DNA of 64,000 nt from Pseudomonas farris (GTDB taxonomy: Bacteria > Pseudomonadota > Gammaproteobacteria > Pseudomonadales > Pseudomonadaceae), in NCBI RefSeq assembly GCF_019145235.1, contig NZ_JAHSTV010000007.1, positions 349,981 to 413,980 on the forward strand. The letters run 5' to 3'. How positions within the stretch are numbered: position 1 is the first letter of the stretch; each line of letters begins with the position of its first letter. Below, in pieces: positions 46,602 to 54,536 of this stretch. The notes below the pieces were generated by a model. That model saw nothing but the letters and a program-made list of their open reading frames with translations. It had not been told where the DNA came from and made no database searches. The translations under genes and the position numbers were made by a program.

Positions 46602-47336
46602 TCAGGCCATGGCAGCCATGGCACCCCGCCGATGATGAACCTCCAACTGATCCTTGATCACCCGTAGCACCTTGGCTTCGTGCTCATGAATGAAGAAGTG
46701 CCCGCCGGCCAGCATGTCCACCGAAAAGCTGCCATGGGTTTCCTTGCTCCAACCGATCAACTGTTCGGTGGTGGCCTTGTCGGACTTGCCTCCCAGCACG
46801 TGCACCGGGCACTTGAGCAATGGCCGCTGCACCGGCTGAAAACGTCCGCACAGTAGAAAATCCGCGCGCAGAATTGGCAGCGTCAGGCTCATCAGCTCTT
46901 CATTGGCCAGCACCTCTTCGCTGGTGCCATTGAGCGTTCGTAGCTGCTCGATCAACTGCCCATCGGTTTTCGGCTCGGCAAAGCCGCGGTCGTAGTCGGC
47001 CCGCATCGTGGGTGCCGCCGTTCCCGAGGCAAACAGGGCCACCGGTTCCGGGCAGCCCAGCGCACGAAAGGCGTGGGCCATCTCGCATGCCAGCAAGGCG
47101 CCCAGGCTATGACCAAACAAGGCGTAGGGCGCCTTGAGCGTCAAACGCAGCTCACTGGCCAATTGCATCGCCAGTGCGCGCATGTCGGTGTGCAGCGGTT
47201 CGCCGAACCGTGCGCCCCGCCCCGGCAGCTCTACCGGCTGCAACTGCAGCCATTGCGGCAACTTGCGCCGCCAGCGGCTGTAGACCATGGCACTGGCGCC
47301 AGAGTACGGCAGGCACAGCAAGGTCAGCTTGGTCAC
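46602..47336 (-). CDS. pvdG: PvdG, type II (editing) thioesterase
   Basis: A 244-aa alpha/beta-hydrolase. Type II thioesterases clear misprimed or stalled acyl groups from NRPS thiolation domains. The nucleophile elbow is GHSLGAL; CLPYSGASAMVYSRW at the N-terminus and GGHFFIHEHE (catalytic His) near the end are typical. I place the start at one of two adjacent GTG codons (47336 or 47339) because gaggtga lies just upstream; the longer open frame up to 47390 begins within the promoter. A PvdS-type box sits at 47371-47394. It precedes the NRPS operon on the same strand but is separated by 240 bp and a REP doublet. Confidence 0.9.
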   Translation of the reverse strand: MTKLTLLCLPYSGASAMVYSRWRRKLPQWLQLQPVELPGRGARFGEPLHTDMRALAMQLASELRLTLKAPYALFGHSLGALLACEMAHAFRALGCPEPVALFASGTAAPTMRADYDRGFAEPKTDGQLIEQLRTLNGTSEEVLANEELMSLTLPILRADFLLCGRFQPVQRPLLKCPVHVLGGKSDKATTEQLIGWSKETHGSFSVDMLAGGHFFIHEHEAKVLRVIKDQLEVHHRRGAMAAMA

Positions 47337-47370
47337 CACGTTCACCTCAAAAAGTCGTCTGTAAGGAGGG

Positions 47371-47394
47371 ACGGTCCGCAAGCGACGCAAATTA
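47371..47394 (-). promoter_or_regulatory. PvdS-type box for pvdG
   Basis: Minus strand: TAATT, 16 bases, CGT, one mismatch in the -35 part. It ends about 35 bases before the proposed GTG start. Confidence 0.7.
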
Positions 47395-47406
47395 GTCAGC
47401 GCCGGT

Positions 47407-47430
47407 TAAATTTGCGCTGCAGGTTATCGT
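47407..47430 (+). promoter_or_regulatory. PvdS iron-starvation box for the SCP2-JmjC gene
   Basis: Plus strand: TAAAT at 47407-47411, 16 bases, CGT at 47428-47430, an exact consensus match, 53 bases before the GTG start. It lies back to back with the pvdG box. Confidence 0.85.
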
Positions 47431-47483
47431 CCCCTGTTAAGACCAAAACCAGCTCAGACCAAAACCAACAAGGGGCAAAAGCC

Positions 47484-48617
47484 GTGGACCTGCAGACCAT
47501 CCTGGGCAAACTGTTCGCCAATGCCGGTGCCGTCGGCATCGAAGGGGTTTTTCAATTCGTGTTCGGCCCGCACCAGGCGTACTGGTCCGAGGTCAAGGCC
47601 AGCAGCCGCACCGAAGCCGGCCGACATGCCAGCCCCGACGTGACCATCGAAGTTGCGGAAAAGGACTTTCTCGGGATCATGGGCGGCATGGCCAACGTCG
47701 AGGAGCTGTTCGCCAGCGGCCGCTTGAAAATTGGTGGCAACATGGGCCTGGCGACGATGCTGCCGCAGATCATCGATCACGCTCGCCATGGGGGCGGTGT
47801 GGTGGAAAAGGTCGACATGAACAAGCGCTACCCGACCCCGCCGCGTTTCAGCGAAAAGGTTTCCGCGAGCCTGCCAACCCAATATTCGGTGGAGCGCCGG
47901 CCACGCAGCGAGCTGTCGGTATTGGAATTCGAGACTCGCTATTTGCCTCATGGCATTCCTCTGGTGATCAGCGATGCCTTGCAAGACTGGCCCCTGTTCA
48001 AGCTCAGCCGCGAAGAATCGCTGGTGCACTTCGCCGAACTGCAAGGCATCACCCGACACGGCGATTACGTGAAGAAAACCTTCTCCACGGAACGGGATTT
48101 CCGCTCCACCTCCATGGCCGCGTTCATCGCCTCGCTGGATACCCCGGCGGTCAAAAGCGCCGATGGCGAACCACCGGCGTACATGGGCAACAATATCCTG
48201 CCCGCGCAATTGATGGAGCAGATCAAGTACCCGCCCTATTTCGATCAAGCGCTGTTCATCCCGCCACGCATCTGGATCGGCCCCAAAGGCACGCTGACAC
48301 CGCTGCATCGCGATGATACCGACAACCTGTTCGCTCAGGTCTGGGGCCAGAAAACCTTCACCCTCGCCGCGCCTCATCACCGCGAAGCCCTCGGCACTTG
48401 GTCGACGGCCCCCCAAGGCGGGCTCGACGGTTGTGATTTCAACCCGGATGCGCCGGATTATCAGCGCTTCCCCGGAGCGCGGGACGTGACGTTTCTGCGG
48501 GTGACCCTGGAGGCCGGCGACCTGCTGTTTCTACCCGAAGGCTGGTTCCATCAGGTGGAATCGGTGTCGACGTCGTTGTCGGTGAATTTCTGGGTGAATT
48601 CGGGAAGAGGCTGGTAA
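47484..48617 (+). CDS. SCP2-like / JmjC (cupin_8) hydroxylase, iron-starvation regulated
   Basis: A 377-aa protein starting at GTG 47484, preceded by agggg at good spacing. Residues about 1-115 resemble an SCP2 sterol/lipid-binding fold (DVTIEVAEKDFLGIMGGMANVEELFASGRLKIGGN). From about 135 on is a JmjC/cupin_8 domain of the factor-inhibiting-HIF type with an apparent Fe(II) triad His275, Asp277 (LTPLHRDDTDN) and His356 (LPEGWFHQVES). Such domains are 2-oxoglutarate hydroxylases. A perfect PvdS box and divergence from pvdG place it in the pyoverdine regulon. Its substrate is unknown; an acylated pyoverdine precursor is one possibility, inferred only from the lipid-binding domain and the context. 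Confidence 0.8.
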   Translation: MDLQTILGKLFANAGAVGIEGVFQFVFGPHQAYWSEVKASSRTEAGRHASPDVTIEVAEKDFLGIMGGMANVEELFASGRLKIGGNMGLATMLPQIIDHARHGGGVVEKVDMNKRYPTPPRFSEKVSASLPTQYSVERRPRSELSVLEFETRYLPHGIPLVISDALQDWPLFKLSREESLVHFAELQGITRHGDYVKKTFSTERDFRSTSMAAFIASLDTPAVKSADGEPPAYMGNNILPAQLMEQIKYPPYFDQALFIPPRIWIGPKGTLTPLHRDDTDNLFAQVWGQKTFTLAAPHHREALGTWSTAPQGGLDGCDFNPDAPDYQRFPGARDVTFLRVTLEAGDLLFLPEGWFHQVESVSTSLSVNFWVNSGRGW

Positions 48618-48685
48618 CCCGGGAGCAGGCTTGCTTGCACCTGAATTTGCATTGTCCCGGTTATTTAGCCCAACACATATCCCAC

Positions 48686-48775
48686 TGTGGGAGCGAGCCT
48701 GCTCGCGATGAGGCCATCACCTTCAACATCAATACCGCCTGCCTGACCGCTATCGCGAGCAGGCTCGCTCCCACA
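48686..48775. repeat. REP doublet (gcgagcctgctcgcgat variant)
   Basis: tgtgggagcgagcctgctcg at 48686 and its complement ending at 48775, a sequence variant of the REP family seen elsewhere in the window. It occupies part of the 440-bp gap after the SCP2-JmjC gene. Confidence 0.85.
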
Positions 48776-48797
48776 TTTTGCATTGCATTGCACCGGG

Positions 48798-49007
48798 CTA
48801 CCCCACCGACAGCGGCGGCCCGACAATAAAGCAGACTTCGTCCAGCACCGATTCCAGCGCATAAGCGGTTTGCAACTCAGGCCGACCGCGATGGGGTCCG
48901 GCCTCAACAAAGGCCTGCAACTTGCCACAAACATCTGCCACGGGGAAAGCCTCGAATTGTTGGTTGAGTGTGAACGACGGTTTGCCGGCAAATGAACTCT
49001 CTGCGGC
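48798..49007 (-). pseudogene. Possible gene remnant without a start codon
   Basis: A minus-strand frame open between a stop at 49008-49010 and the stop at 48798-48800, about 69 codons with coding-like composition. It contains VADVCGKLQAFVEAG and TAYALESVLDEVCFIVGPPL but no ATG and no good GTG/TTG with a ribosome site. The last segment recalls MFS-transporter helices, or it may be a small Pseudomonas-specific protein. I do not recognise it securely. Confidence 0.3.
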
Positions 49008-49056
49008 TCAAACCGGTCAGCTAGTTAGACCCTCGGTTCCCCGGAGCACTGCGGCA

Positions 49057-50880
49057 ATGGTTGATCATTCCGAACGACAAAGCGCCATCGACGCCCACGG
49101 CATCATTGGCGATATGCGCAGCGCAGCGTTGGTGAACGACAAGGGCAGCGTGGACTTTTTCTGCTGGCCGGAATTCGACAGTCCGTCGATCTTCTGCTCG
49201 CTGCTGGACAGCCCCGAAGCCGGTATTTTCCAACTGGCCCCGGACCTGCCCGACGCCCGTCGCGAGCAGATTTACCTGCCCGACACCAACGTCCTGCAAA
49301 CCCGATGGCTCAGCGATCACGCGGTGGTCGAAGTCACCGACCTGCTGCCCATCGGCGACAGCGAAGATGATTTGCCGATGTTGATGCGCCGGGTGCGGGT
49401 GGTCAGCGGACAAGCGACGATCCGCATGCGCTGCTCCGTGCGTCATGACTATGCCCGGGCTCCGACCAAGGCCCGCGCACGTGATCGGAGTGTATGTTTC
49501 GAGGCCGCCGGTCAGCCCGCCATACAGTTGTGTTCGGATCAATCCTTGCGTATCGAGGGCCATGCGGCCGTCGCCGAATTCATCCTCGAACAGAACCAGA
49601 GCGCCGAGTTCCTGCTCGGTGGCGTTGACGATGCGCGCTTCAAGGAAGGCGCCGCCGCGCTGTGCCTGGAGCGCACCCTGAAGTTCTGGCGCGACTGGAT
49701 CGGCCAGTCCAATTATCGCGGTCGCTGGCGGGAAATGGTCAATCGCTCGGCACTGGCCCTGAAGCTGCTGACCTCACGCAAACACGGCGCCATCCTCGCC
49801 GCCGCCACCTTCGGCCTGCCGGAAACGCCCGGCGGCGAACGCAACTGGGACTACCGCTACACCTGGATCCGCGATGCCTCGTTCACCGTCTATGCCTTCA
49901 TGCGCCTGGGCTTCGTCGAGGAGGCCAACGCCTACATGCGCTGGCTGCGCGGCAGGGTCAGCGATTGCCGCGGCAAGCCGATGAAACTCAACATCCTCTA
50001 CGCCATCGATGGCCGTCAGGAACTGCCGGAAGTTGAACTTTCACACTTGTCCGGTCATGGCGGCGCAACACCGGTACGCATCGGTAATCAGGCCTACGAT
50101 CAAATCCAGCTCGACATCTTCGGCGAGCTGTTGGACGCGGTGTACCTGGTCAACAAGCACGGTGAAGCGATTTCCCATGAAGGCTGGAAACACACCGTGG
50201 AAGTGGTCGATCAGGTCTGCGAAACCTGGCAGCAAAAAGACGTCGGCATCTGGGAAATGCGCGGCGAGCAGTATCATTTCCTGCACTCGCGACTGATGTG
50301 CTGGGTGGCCGTGGATCGCGCCATCCGGCTGGCCTCCAAACGCTCGCTGCCCGCCCCCTTCGCCCGCTGGGACCAGACCCGCCAAGCGATCTACACCGAC
50401 ATCTGGAGCAATTTCTGGAACGAAGAACGCGGGCATTTCGTCCAGCACATCGGCGGCACCGGCCTCGACGGCTCGATGCTATTGATGCCGCTGGTGCGCT
50501 TCGTCAGCGCCAAAGATCCGCGCTGGATCTCGACCCTCGAAGCCATCGAGAAAACCCTGGTGCGTGCAGGCATGGTCTACCGCTACCGCAACGACAACAG
50601 CCAGATCGACGGCCTGCCCGGCACCGAAGGCGCCTTCGCCGCGTGCTCGTTCTGGTACGTCGAATGCCTGGCCCGGGCCGGCCAAGTGGAAAAGGCACAC
50701 CTGGAGTTCGAGCAATTGCTGAAGTATGCCAACCCGCTGGGGCTGTACGCCGAAGAGTTCGACAGCCATGCCCGGCACTTGGGCAACACACCACAAGCGC
50801 TGACGCACCTGGCGCTGATCAGCGCGGCGAGTTTCCTGAACAGGAAGTTGAGCGGGGAGAAAAACTTTTGGCAGCCTTGA
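49057..50880 (+). CDS. Glycoside hydrolase family 15 (glucoamylase/trehalase-like)
   Basis: A 607-aa GH15 enzyme. I use the ATG at 49057 (ggag upstream, protein opening MVDHSERQSAIDAHGIIGDMRSAALVN) rather than the longer open frame. An N-terminal beta-sandwich-like part (about 1-230) is followed by the (alpha/alpha)6 catalytic domain with GGERNWDYRYTWIRDASF and, near the end, GLYAEEFDSHARHLGN, whose acidic residues match the catalytic region of the family. It hydrolyses alpha-glucosidic bonds, probably trehalose or glucans, in the cytoplasm (no signal peptide). No relation to the pyoverdine genes is evident. Confidence 0.88.
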   Translation: MVDHSERQSAIDAHGIIGDMRSAALVNDKGSVDFFCWPEFDSPSIFCSLLDSPEAGIFQLAPDLPDARREQIYLPDTNVLQTRWLSDHAVVEVTDLLPIGDSEDDLPMLMRRVRVVSGQATIRMRCSVRHDYARAPTKARARDRSVCFEAAGQPAIQLCSDQSLRIEGHAAVAEFILEQNQSAEFLLGGVDDARFKEGAAALCLERTLKFWRDWIGQSNYRGRWREMVNRSALALKLLTSRKHGAILAAATFGLPETPGGERNWDYRYTWIRDASFTVYAFMRLGFVEEANAYMRWLRGRVSDCRGKPMKLNILYAIDGRQELPEVELSHLSGHGGATPVRIGNQAYDQIQLDIFGELLDAVYLVNKHGEAISHEGWKHTVEVVDQVCETWQQKDVGIWEMRGEQYHFLHSRLMCWVAVDRAIRLASKRSLPAPFARWDQTRQAIYTDIWSNFWNEERGHFVQHIGGTGLDGSMLLMPLVRFVSAKDPRWISTLEAIEKTLVRAGMVYRYRNDNSQIDGLPGTEGAFAACSFWYVECLARAGQVEKAHLEFEQLLKYANPLGLYAEEFDSHARHLGNTPQALTHLALISAASFLNRKLSGEKNFWQP

Positions 50881-50980
50881 AGACCGCGTCGCCTTCTTCG
50901 GAGGCAAGTCGGATCGCCATACCGCTCGCTGCTACAGATGCACACCGTTCCAATTGTGGGATATGTACACCGTACAAAAC

Positions 50981-51070
50981 TGTGGGAGCGGGCTTGCTCG
51001 CGAAGGCGATTTCACATTCAACATTGATGTCGCCTGACACACCGCTTTCGCGAGCAAGCCCGCTCCCACA
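50981..51070. repeat. REP doublet between the GH15 gene and the DUF6124 gene
   Basis: tgtgggagcgggcttgctcg at 50981 and its complement ending at 51070. It separates two convergent genes. Confidence 0.88.
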
Positions 51071-51075
51071 GGGGA

Positions 51076-51450
51076 TCAGCTGTGTGGCGTGGGCTTTGGC
51101 ACGTCGACGTTATCGAGCACCCGATTCACCGCCAGCTCGGCCAGCATGATGACCTGCTGAATCGCCAGGAGCGTATGCCGCTGCGGGGCGTCGACATACG
51201 CGGCAATGTCGCTGGCCATTACGCTGGCTGAGGCCAGTGATTCGCAGACATGAGCGAGCAGGCTTTCGTTGTCCATGTCCGGGGCAACCATGAACATTTT
51301 GCTTGGCTTGCGGCTTTCGGTTTTTTTGGGGGCGGGTTTGAGGTAGTGGTCGAGCGCCCGTTCGGCAGCGTCGTGGAGCTTTTTGGAATCGAGGGATTCG
51401 TAGGGGGAGACGTCGTCGGTTTCTGGGGGATTGGGACTGTCTTTTATCAT
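51076..51450 (-). CDS. DUF6124-family protein
   Basis: A 124-aa protein of a small family common in Pseudomonas. The start ATG ends at 51450, with aggag 8 bases upstream. The N-terminus is Pro/Asp-rich and probably disordered (about 1-50, including AERALDHYLKP). The C-terminal half is helical (FMVAPDMDNESLLAHVCESLASASVMASDIAAYV…). The function is unknown. It has an unusually long, hairpin-rich leader at 51451-51720. Confidence 0.7.
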   Translation of the reverse strand: MIKDSPNPPETDDVSPYESLDSKKLHDAAERALDHYLKPAPKKTESRKPSKMFMVAPDMDNESLLAHVCESLASASVMASDIAAYVDAPQRHTLLAIQQVIMLAELAVNRVLDNVDVPKPTPHS

Positions 51451-51454
51451 GGTG

Positions 51455-51715
51455 TAACTCCTGACATTCATGAAGCTCACCACCGTCGTGACCAAACGAT
51501 GGGTGGTGGGCGGTGCGCAGGTTGGTCAACCGGGAAGTCAGGCACCCGGCGCACTCGAAAGTGCCCCGCGCACAGCCCACCGCGAAGCATACCGACAAGC
51601 GCACGAAAAAGCGCCGACATGCTCACGTTGGCGCTTGCACGCCTGACATTGCACGGGTGACCAAACCCGGTCGCTGAATTGGCAGCGACCCGGAAAGACT
51701 ATCGGTTCCCTTTCC
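51455..51715 (-). ncRNA. Structured leader, possibly C4-antisense-RNA-like
   Basis: Upstream of the DUF6124 gene the minus strand carries a hairpin ggtcgctg/cagcgacc (51669-51691), a second hairpin gcgcc/ggcgc (51611-51634), two copies of tttggtcac (near 51657 and 51489) and one complementary gttgaccaa (near 51523). Paired complementary short segments around hairpins resemble C4 antisense RNA architecture. The identification is from memory of that motif and is tentative. Confidence 0.35.
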
Positions 51716-51829
51716 TCACTTACAACCGCCAAGACTCGTCGGAAATATCCACTTTTACGACACTTTTTGTAGGACCGAGGCTTACCCGCAATGAACTTAA
51801 ACACGCTCCATCTGACACTGCTGACCTCC

Positions 51830-51961
51830 TGTGGCGAGGGAGCTTGCTCCCGTCGGGGCGCGCAGCGGCCCTGAAATCCACAACCACATTCCTTCAGAAG
51901 CACCGCATTTGCTGGCTTTTCGACCGCTACGCAGCCGAACGGGGCAAGCCCCCTCGCCACA
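51830..51961. repeat. REP-like doublet (tgtggcgagggagcttgctccc family)
   Basis: tgtggcgagggagcttgctc at 51830 and an inverted, diverged partner ggggcaagccccctcgccac ending near 51961. Part of the 680-bp region without a clear gene before 52134. Confidence 0.75.
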
Positions 51962-52133
51962 GAACCAGGTTGGCAGAACCTACAATCACTAAACAAAACC
52001 AGTCCAATAAACTCGCGGTAACTCATTCCTACATCCAGAAATACCTTGTTGCCACCGCTTACATCCATCCCTACCATCCACGTCAACGGGCACAGCGGAG
52101 CTGTCCAACAAAACCCGAATTCAAGGAACCAGA

Positions 52134-52523
52134 ATGACCCAGCGTATCCATCGCAGCATCGACACCCCACTCCGATCAGGCCTGAACCGGGATGAACTGT
52201 GGGAGGGCCACGACAAAGGACTGATCAAATGCTGGGAAATCGGCCGCCAACGCGCCGTCCGCTTCCCCGACCTCGCCCAACAATGCCTCACCGGCGAACT
52301 CCCGGTGCTGGGCTGGAAAGGTGGTGTCAGTCGCAGCCTGAAGAAACTCGAAAAATACGGATCCCTCAAATACCTCGCCCAATGGCAGGGGTTGCGCGGG
52401 GAAGATCTGGATATTGATCTGAGCGCAGAACGGGCGTTGACCTGTTCCAGGACCAAAATGATGGTGACGTTTACGCCGGATCGGTCGAAGTATTTCAATC
52501 AGGTGGCGGACGTGGAAGCCTGA
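52134..52523 (+). CDS. Hypothetical protein, 129 aa
   Basis: The ATG at 52134 is preceded by aagga at proper spacing. The protein is basic and soluble, without a signal peptide or membrane segment. A Trp-rich region (LWEGHDKGLIKCWEIGRQRAVRFPDLAQ) and a Lys-rich segment (GGVSRSLKKLEKYGSLKYLAQWQG) are visible. I do not recognise a family. Existence as a gene is supported by the ribosome site and the absence of a better frame. Confidence 0.5.
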   Translation: MTQRIHRSIDTPLRSGLNRDELWEGHDKGLIKCWEIGRQRAVRFPDLAQQCLTGELPVLGWKGGVSRSLKKLEKYGSLKYLAQWQGLRGEDLDIDLSAERALTCSRTKMMVTFTPDRSKYFNQVADVEA

Positions 52524-52581
52524 GGAAAAGGCCCCGAGTCGATTTGAATCAGCCTCTCAAAACAGCCCTCTGGAATGTCAA

Positions 52582-53484
52582 ATGAACCATGACGCGCAGA
52601 TCCAATACGCACTGACACCCAGCCTCAATATCGCCTACGAAGAGCACGGTCCCAGCGCCGGCGACCCGGTCATTCTGCTCCACGGCTTCCCCTACTCCCC
52701 CCGCGCCTACGACGAAATCGCCCCGGTCCTCGCCGCAAAGGGCTACCGCATTATCGTCCCGTACCTGCGCGGCTACGGCCCGACTCGTTTCAACTCCCCC
52801 GACACACTGCGCTCCGGCCAGCAAGCCGCCCTCGCCCAGGATTTGCTGGACCTGATGGACGCCCTCGCCATCAAACAAGCTGCTTTGTGCGGCTACGACT
52901 GGGGCGGTCGGGCGGCGTGCATTGTTGCGGCGCTGAAGCCGGAGCGGGTGCGCTGTCTGGTGACCGGGGATGGCTACAACCTTCAGAACATCCCCAACTC
53001 CACCCAGCCTCTGGATCCGGAGACTGAACACCGTCTCTGGTATCAGTACTATTTCCACACCCCGCGCGGTGTTGAAGGCTTGACCCAAAACCGCCGGGCA
53101 CTGTGCGAACTGCTCTGGAAGTTGTGGTCGCCGACCTGGGTCAAAAATGCCGAACGTTATCCCTTGAGCGCGCCACTCTTCGATAATCCGGACTTCGTCG
53201 AGGTGGTGATTCACTCGTACCGGCACCGGTTCATGTATGCGCCCGGCGATCCGGCGCTGGAGTGGATGGAAGAAGCGCTGACCCAACAACCGGTGATCAG
53301 CGTGCCGACGATTTCCCTGTGCGGCGCCGATGATGGTGTAGGCCCCGCCTCTGAAATCGATGAAGACGCCGAGCGCTTTACCGGCCCTTATGAACGCCGA
53401 GTATTGGCGGGCGTCGGGCATAACATTGCCGAAGAAGCGCCCGAGGCGACCCTCAAGGCAATACTGGATCTGCTGGAGAACTGA
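52582..53484 (+). CDS. Alpha/beta hydrolase (epoxide-hydrolase / haloalkane-dehalogenase-like)
   Basis: A 300-aa soluble alpha/beta-hydrolase. The oxyanion motif HGFP is near residue 34, and the nucleophile elbow GYDWGGRA has Asp in place of Ser, as in epoxide hydrolases and dehalogenases. A late acidic residue (CGADDGVG) and a His (GVGHNIAEE) complete the likely triad. The substrate is unknown. Its 3' end overlaps by 32 bp with the convergent GlxA-type regulator. Confidence 0.85.
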   Translation: MNHDAQIQYALTPSLNIAYEEHGPSAGDPVILLHGFPYSPRAYDEIAPVLAAKGYRIIVPYLRGYGPTRFNSPDTLRSGQQAALAQDLLDLMDALAIKQAALCGYDWGGRAACIVAALKPERVRCLVTGDGYNLQNIPNSTQPLDPETEHRLWYQYYFHTPRGVEGLTQNRRALCELLWKLWSPTWVKNAERYPLSAPLFDNPDFVEVVIHSYRHRFMYAPGDPALEWMEEALTQQPVISVPTISLCGADDGVGPASEIDEDAERFTGPYERRVLAGVGHNIAEEAPEATLKAILDLLEN

Positions 53485-54445
53485 CGGAAAACCGCTCGCG
53501 ATAGGCTTGCGGTGTCACGCCCATGGCTCGCAGAAAACTGCGGCGCAAGGTCTCTTCGCTGCCAAACCCGCATTGCACCGCGACCCGTTTGATCGGCACA
53601 CCGGTGTCGCTGAGCAGCCGTCGCGCGGTCTCGACCCGAATCAGTTCGATGGCCCGCGCCGGAGTCTGGCCGGTGTCGGCGCGGTAGTGACGGACGAAGC
53701 TGCGCTCGCTCATGCCGGCCTGCAAGGCTAAGGTCGGGATGCCGAGGTCCTTGGTGAGGTTTTCGCTGATCCAGGCATGGAGGTCGTCGAATCGGTTGCC
53801 TTCCTTTTGCAAAGACAAGGTAACGCTGAACTGCGACTGACCACCCGGACGCTTGAGAAACACCACCAATTGCCGGGCGACGTCCAGGGCCATGGTTCGG
53901 CCGAGGTCTTCTTCGACCATCGCCAAGGCCAGGTCGATGCCCGCGGTGACCCCGGCCGAGGTCCAGACCGGGCCGTCGTTGATGAAGATCGGGTTGGGTT
54001 CGACCTGGAGTTTGGGATGCTGATGCGCCAATTGCTCGCAACGGGTCCAGTGTGTGACCACCCGCCTGCCATCAAGCCAACCGCTGGCCGCCAGCAAAAA
54101 CGCCCCGGTACACACCGACGCCACCCGCCGACACCCTGTCGCGTGCTCACGTACCCAAGCCACCAGCGGCTCGTCTTTCGCCGCAGCGTAAACGCCCCAG
54201 CCACCCGCAATGATCAAGGTGTCACTGCCCTGATCCGGCAACGACTCCGCAAACAGCGCCAACCCCGCCGACGACATCACCGCCCCGCCACCGCTGGCAA
54301 TCACCGACGGTGCATAGGGCGGTGGCAAACCTTGCTGGCGAGCAATGTCGTTGGCCGAGGCGAACACCTGCAACGGCCCGGTGACGTCAAGCAGTTGCAC
54401 ATTGGCAAAGGCCAGCACATGAATGGTTTTCGGGTTGTTCGGCAT
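53453..54445 (-). CDS. GlxA-family transcriptional regulator (DJ-1/PfpI domain + AraC HTH)
   Basis: A 330-aa regulator. Residues about 8-190 form a DJ-1/PfpI-like sensor domain (VASVCTGAFLLAASGWLDGRRVVTHW, with the nucleophile-elbow Cys). Residues about 225-315 are an AraC-type double helix-turn-helix (LALQAGMSERSFVRHYRADTG and VAVQCGFGSEETLRRSFLRAMGVTPQAYRERF). It is divergent, 91 bp away, from the isonitrile-hydratase-like gene, which has the same DJ-1 fold, so it is the likely regulator of that gene. Confidence 0.88.
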   Translation of the reverse strand: MPNNPKTIHVLAFANVQLLDVTGPLQVFASANDIARQQGLPPPYAPSVIASGGGAVMSSAGLALFAESLPDQGSDTLIIAGGWGVYAAAKDEPLVAWVREHATGCRRVASVCTGAFLLAASGWLDGRRVVTHWTRCEQLAHQHPKLQVEPNPIFINDGPVWTSAGVTAGIDLALAMVEEDLGRTMALDVARQLVVFLKRPGGQSQFSVTLSLQKEGNRFDDLHAWISENLTKDLGIPTLALQAGMSERSFVRHYRADTGQTPARAIELIRVETARRLLSDTGVPIKRVAVQCGFGSEETLRRSFLRAMGVTPQAYRERFSVSSPADPVLP

Positions 54446-54536
54446 GCTTGGCGTAATTCGTGGGGTGATTGGCGTATGCGCCAGATCCTACGAGCCTACA
54501 GTGAAGTCGTCCACCCCAACCAGGAGAAAAAACGCC

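Noticed and set aside
51679..52137. Plus-strand open frame of 152 codons
   Set aside because: It runs through the REP-like doublet at 51830-51961, has no recognisable domain, and its composition is not coding-like.
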